Below are positions 63,016-64,000 of a DNA stretch of 64,000 nt, piece after piece; within the stretch, counting starts at the first letter, position 1, and each line of letters opens with the position of its first letter. The stretch lies in contig JADJOB010000002.1 of assembly GCA_016714025.1 (NCBI GenBank), positions 2,078,001-2,142,000 of the forward strand, given 5' to 3'. Both the position numbers and the translations under genes were made by a program. Source of the stretch: Saprospiraceae bacterium. GTDB lineage: Bacteria > Bacteroidota > Bacteroidia > Chitinophagales > Saprospiraceae. The notes under the pieces are model-generated. The model did no database searches, was not told the origin of the DNA, and saw only the letters and a program-made list of their open reading frames with translations.

Positions 63016-64000
63016 TAGCTAATAATACTTCATAAATTAGTTTGATTACATGTTCGATGTCTTCAATATGGGCGGATTCTACTGTGGTGTGCATATATCT
63101 TAATGGCACAGAAATTAATACAGAAGGCACGCCTCCATTTGAATAAGCAAATGCATCAGTATCTGTTCCGGTTGTCCGCGAAGATGCATTTCGTTGGATA
63201 GGAATTTTATTCTTTTCTGCTGTTTTAACAACCAATGATTGCAGAATATTATGGACCGGAGGGGCATAGCATAAAACGGGACCCAATCCACATTTTATCG
63301 AACCCTGCTCTTTTGTTTTTAACATGGGTGTGTGGGTATCGTGGGTTACGTCCGTAACAATTGCAAGGTTTGGTTTTATAGTCTGTGCTATCATTTCGGC
63401 TCCCCTTAAGCCTACTTCTTCTTGTACGGCATTTACAATGTATAAGGAATAGGGTAGTTTGATTTTATTTTTATGCAATAGCCTCGCAACTTCTGCAATA
63501 CAAAATCCACCCAATCGATTATCCAATGCACGACCCACATAAAAGCGATCATTCAATTTCATTAGGCCATCTTCATAGGTAATGCAGCATCCCACATGAA
63601 TGCCCATTTTTTCAACTTCCTCGCGATCTTTTGCACCAACATCTATAAATATATTTTCAAGGGTTGCTAATAGATTGGTGTCATTTCCTTTTCGGGTATG
63701 GATCGCAGGCCATCCAAATACTCCTTGTACAATTCCATTAGGTGTATGAATCTGTACTCTTTTGGAGGGAGCTATTGACTGATCGATTCCTCCGTTTCGA
63801 ATCACATAAATAAAGCCATCATCCGTTATGTAATTCACCATCCATGAAATTTCATCCGAATGTCCTTCAATTATAACGCGAAACGCTTTTCCTGGATTAA
63901 CCACTCCATAAAGTGTCCCGTAATTATCCAGACTCCAGTCATTGATATAGCTTTTAATGTATTCCAGCCAAATTTTCTGTCCAGCTGCCTCATATCCCGT
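62984..64000 (-). CDS. M42-family aminopeptidase (5' end outside window)
   Basis: The minus strand is open from the stop at 62984 to the window edge, so the N-terminus is missing. The visible N-terminal part reads GYEAAGQKIWLEYI, as in M42 peptidases, so the ATG must lie beyond 64000. Metal and catalytic residues are in EGHSDEISWMV, GRALDNRLGGF, NAVQEEVGLRGAEM and VTDVTHDTHTP. M42 enzymes are large self-assembling cobalt/zinc aminopeptidases or endoglucanase-like peptidases of the cytosol. The C-terminus ends KSYKYF. The membrane-protein gene downstream overlaps its end by 32 bases. Confidence 0.93.
   Translation of the reverse strand, partial: TGYEAAGQKIWLEYIKSYINDWSLDNYGTLYGVVNPGKAFRVIIEGHSDEISWMVNYITDDGFIYVIRNGGIDQSIAPSKRVQIHTPNGIVQGVFGWPAIHTRKGNDTNLLATLENIFIDVGAKDREEVEKMGIHVGCCITYEDGLMKLNDRFYVGRALDNRLGGFCIAEVARLLHKNKIKLPYSLYIVNAVQEEVGLRGAEMIAQTIKPNLAIVTDVTHDTHTPMLKTKEQGSIKCGLGPVLCYAPPVHNILQSLVVKTAEKNKIPIQRNASSRTTGTDTDAFAYSNGGVPSVLISVPLRYMHTTVESAHIEDIEHVIKLIYEVLLAIDPKKSYKYF

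Overview
The window looks like a chromosomal segment of a low-GC member of the Bacteroidota, most likely a Saprospiria/Saprospiraceae-type bacterium. The evidence is type IX secretion (T9SS) cargo with both type A (C-terminal PNP-type tail) and type B (CHU_C/gliding-type) sorting domains, a PorD (DUF4835) gene, the Bacteroidota gene order bamD-rpoZ-coaBC-porD, long PKD/SprB-repeat surface proteins, a Reg_prop/Y_Y_Y sensor kinase, type III pantothenate kinase, and many secreted proteins whose signal peptides end in ...SQ or ...AQ. I saw no rRNA, tRNA, prophage, insertion sequence, CRISPR array or recognisable defence system.

Layout. 1-8.5 kb (all minus): the N-terminal ~1200 residues of a giant PKD/Ig-repeat surface protein, a lipoprotein, then a tight six-gene cluster of small secreted cysteine-rich proteins plus a larger exported protein. 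Immediately upstream lie a LuxR-type response regulator and its Reg_prop histidine kinase (8.6-12.4 kb). 12.5-17 kb (minus): housekeeping genes for a beta-carbonic-anhydrase-like protein, purN, porD, coaBC, rpoZ and bamD. 17.06-17.42 kb: a 52-unit array of a 7-bp repeat. 17.4-24.7 kb: GH3-family ligase, LolA-like protein, delta-60-repeat T9SS cargo, TPR membrane protein and MFS transporter. 24.8-27.1 kb: sodium:solute symporter overlapping murQ (MurNAc recycling). 27.1-40.4 kb: a double palindrome, a small ORF, rhomboid protease, tdk, purH, coaX, an outer-membrane protein, serA, an ankyrin protein, recG, rbfA, a metal-ABC permease fused to a DtxR-type regulator, and small envelope proteins. 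40.4-53.3 kb: secreted proteins dominate (M43 protease with lectin and SprB domains, heme-c/copper monooxygenase with a redoxin partner, two TPR-membrane paralogues, an SGNH-like T9SS protein), interrupted by composite tandem repeats. 53.5-64 kb: M23 peptidase, alaS, a Gfo/Idh oxidoreductase-lipoprotein-sugar transferase run, thiolase, a UbiA-like membrane protein and a partial M42 aminopeptidase.

The most interesting candidate for an undescribed system is the 4.4-8.5 kb operon. At least three of its secreted proteins share an N-terminal domain, and two of them carry an exactly spaced eight-cysteine module (C-x3-C-x6-C-x3-C twice); the operon sits directly downstream of a two-component pair. 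A second theme is that three unrelated intergenic repeat arrays (17.1, 46.6-46.8 and 53.4 kb) all contain 7-bp units. Functional calls come from motif reading only; no database search was possible.
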